64,000 nt of DNA, from positions 106,123,842-106,187,841 of the forward strand of contig OZ022500.1 in the NCBI GenBank assembly GCA_963989385.1, read 5' to 3'. Shown piece by piece: positions 62,825-64,000 of this stretch; within the stretch, counting starts at the first letter, position 1; the number at the start of each line of letters is the position of its first letter. Under the pieces are notes generated by a model. It searched no databases. It was not told the DNA's origin and worked only from the letters and a program-made list of their open reading frames with translations. Position numbers and translations under genes: made by a program. The DNA comes from Ctena decussata. Its lineage: Eukaryota; Mollusca; Bivalvia; Lucinida; Lucinidae.

Positions 62825-64000
62825 GCAATCCGCCAGAATTTATGGGACCGAATCTAATACATGTAGTATGATTAAAATGTACTTCAGGGTTTAAAATAAT
62901 TTTTCCTGACCAAATGGATTTTCACCAGACATGTCAGCTAGTTTAGACAGACTATCATTGTTTGATCAGTTCTAAGACTCACTGCACGCCTGACAATCAG
63001 TCTCATGCGGAACCGGCGGTTAAGCAAAGCAATCCGTTAGATCACTTTCCGGTGACGTAGAAGAGGCGCCGAAAAAGGTAAACAAACGATAATCGTTCGT
63101 GTAAGAAGACGATTTATTTTCTCAGACAATGTGCTCTTTAAAATATGAGAATGCTATTTTGCTGCTAACACATTGTTTTCTTTGTATGCCGAAGGATTTG
63201 CTGATGCGTTGTCTTGTTTTTGTCATTTTTATTCCCTCCTCCGAAACACCTGTTCGTACTGGATTATACATGAGGTAAGCAACACATTTATCCGCTAAAT
63301 CTGACATTTGTGTACATATGATCTGCAAATTAGACGGTGTGCGGATATTTTAAACAGAAAGTGAGGTATGTGTACCTTTACACTTTGCTAGAACCAAGAA
63401 TTATTTTGAAACGCATGCATAATTGGTCTCGAAAGCTTGGTTCCGCATGTAATCATTAAAAATAAGAAGAAAATAATTTCACAGATAATTTTATTTTCAA
63501 CCTAATATGTGCAGTAAAACTGTGCCCAGTATAATTCTGGAGTTTCTAAAGTTGACAAATGCAGGTCTGACGGCTATTTGCTTGAAACCAGACTGCAAGG
63601 GAAATCAAGGAACACTGCTTTGAGCCATTATATGTTGAACATTATGAATTGATTACGTCATTGGAATATCAAATGACTCCATATAATATCTGTTTAGCTT
63701 ATTTCAACACTTTTGGTTTGCCTATTTTTAAGGTAAGTCCCCATGTCATTTTTTCCTGGTTTCGCATGCGATAGCTCGGTTCAGCATTTGACTTCTTTCA
63801 ACCTTCACAATTTCTTTTGCTTAAACGAAGCTATAAACGTCTCAAGCTATACATGGATCACTATTAAATTAGTTATGCCAATACTGGTTTTTTTCTGATT
63901 TGTCTTCTGATAAAAATAACCCTCGAAAACACTCATATGTCCTGCTTCAGTATCATAATAATATTTAAGTGTTTAATGCTTCGCGTTGTAGTTTTCGACA
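62825..64000. other. right edge: no exon recognised
   Basis: No match to the GBF1 DCB domain on the minus strand. At 63043-63080 there is a short GC-richer patch with TTCCGGTGACGTAG and GGCGCC followed by AAAAAGGTAAAC, which resembles promoter boxes and a plus-strand splice donor, but nothing downstream confirms a transcript. Confidence 0.4.

Overview
This is a eukaryotic, animal-type window dominated by one large multi-exon gene on the minus strand and a dense load of non-autonomous transposable elements. The gene is the Golgi ARF guanine-nucleotide exchange factor GBF1. I could trace 28 consecutive coding exons between 62513 and 15753, all bounded by GT-AG introns in compatible phases. They sum to 5412 nt, an exact multiple of three: 1803 residues plus a TAG stop. 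The first visible exon begins inside the protein, at the basic linker after the N-terminal DCB domain, so roughly 220 residues of N-terminus and the promoter lie beyond the right edge. Residues are numbered v1, v2... from the first visible codon.

The host looks like a bivalve mollusc. The evidence is the abundance of pearl-like (Helentron-associated, HINE) elements with internal tandem repeats and an ACGG microsatellite before a 3' hairpin, together with fold-back MITEs and tRNA-derived SINEs. This rests on repeat architecture recalled from bivalve genomes; the species cannot be named with confidence.

Layout: 1-13900 is intergenic, downstream of GBF1, and filled with repeats; I recognise no gene there. 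13900-15752 is a degenerate minisatellite that runs up to the GBF1 stop codon and probably forms its 3' UTR or downstream flank. 15753-16183 is the last exon. 16209-28087 is an approximately 11.9-kb inverted-repeat (fold-back) insertion inside the last intron; its interior carries nested pearl-like elements and a head-to-head array. 28754-62513 holds the other 27 exons, with introns carrying hAT, Tc1/mariner-like, fold-back, SINE and pearl-like insertions. 62514-64000 shows no GBF1 exon.

No prokaryotic features, CRISPR arrays, rRNA or free-standing tRNA genes were seen. The most notable items are: several pearl-like families whose end hairpins and subterminal inverted repeats differ in sequence but keep their pairing; the giant fold-back element ending about 20 bp from the last GBF1 splice acceptor; a perfect 28-bp stem-loop starting 6 nt into the intron after the catalytic Sec7 exon; a Thr-to-Val change in Sec7 motif 2; and many transposon-borne palindromes matching the RFX X-box.
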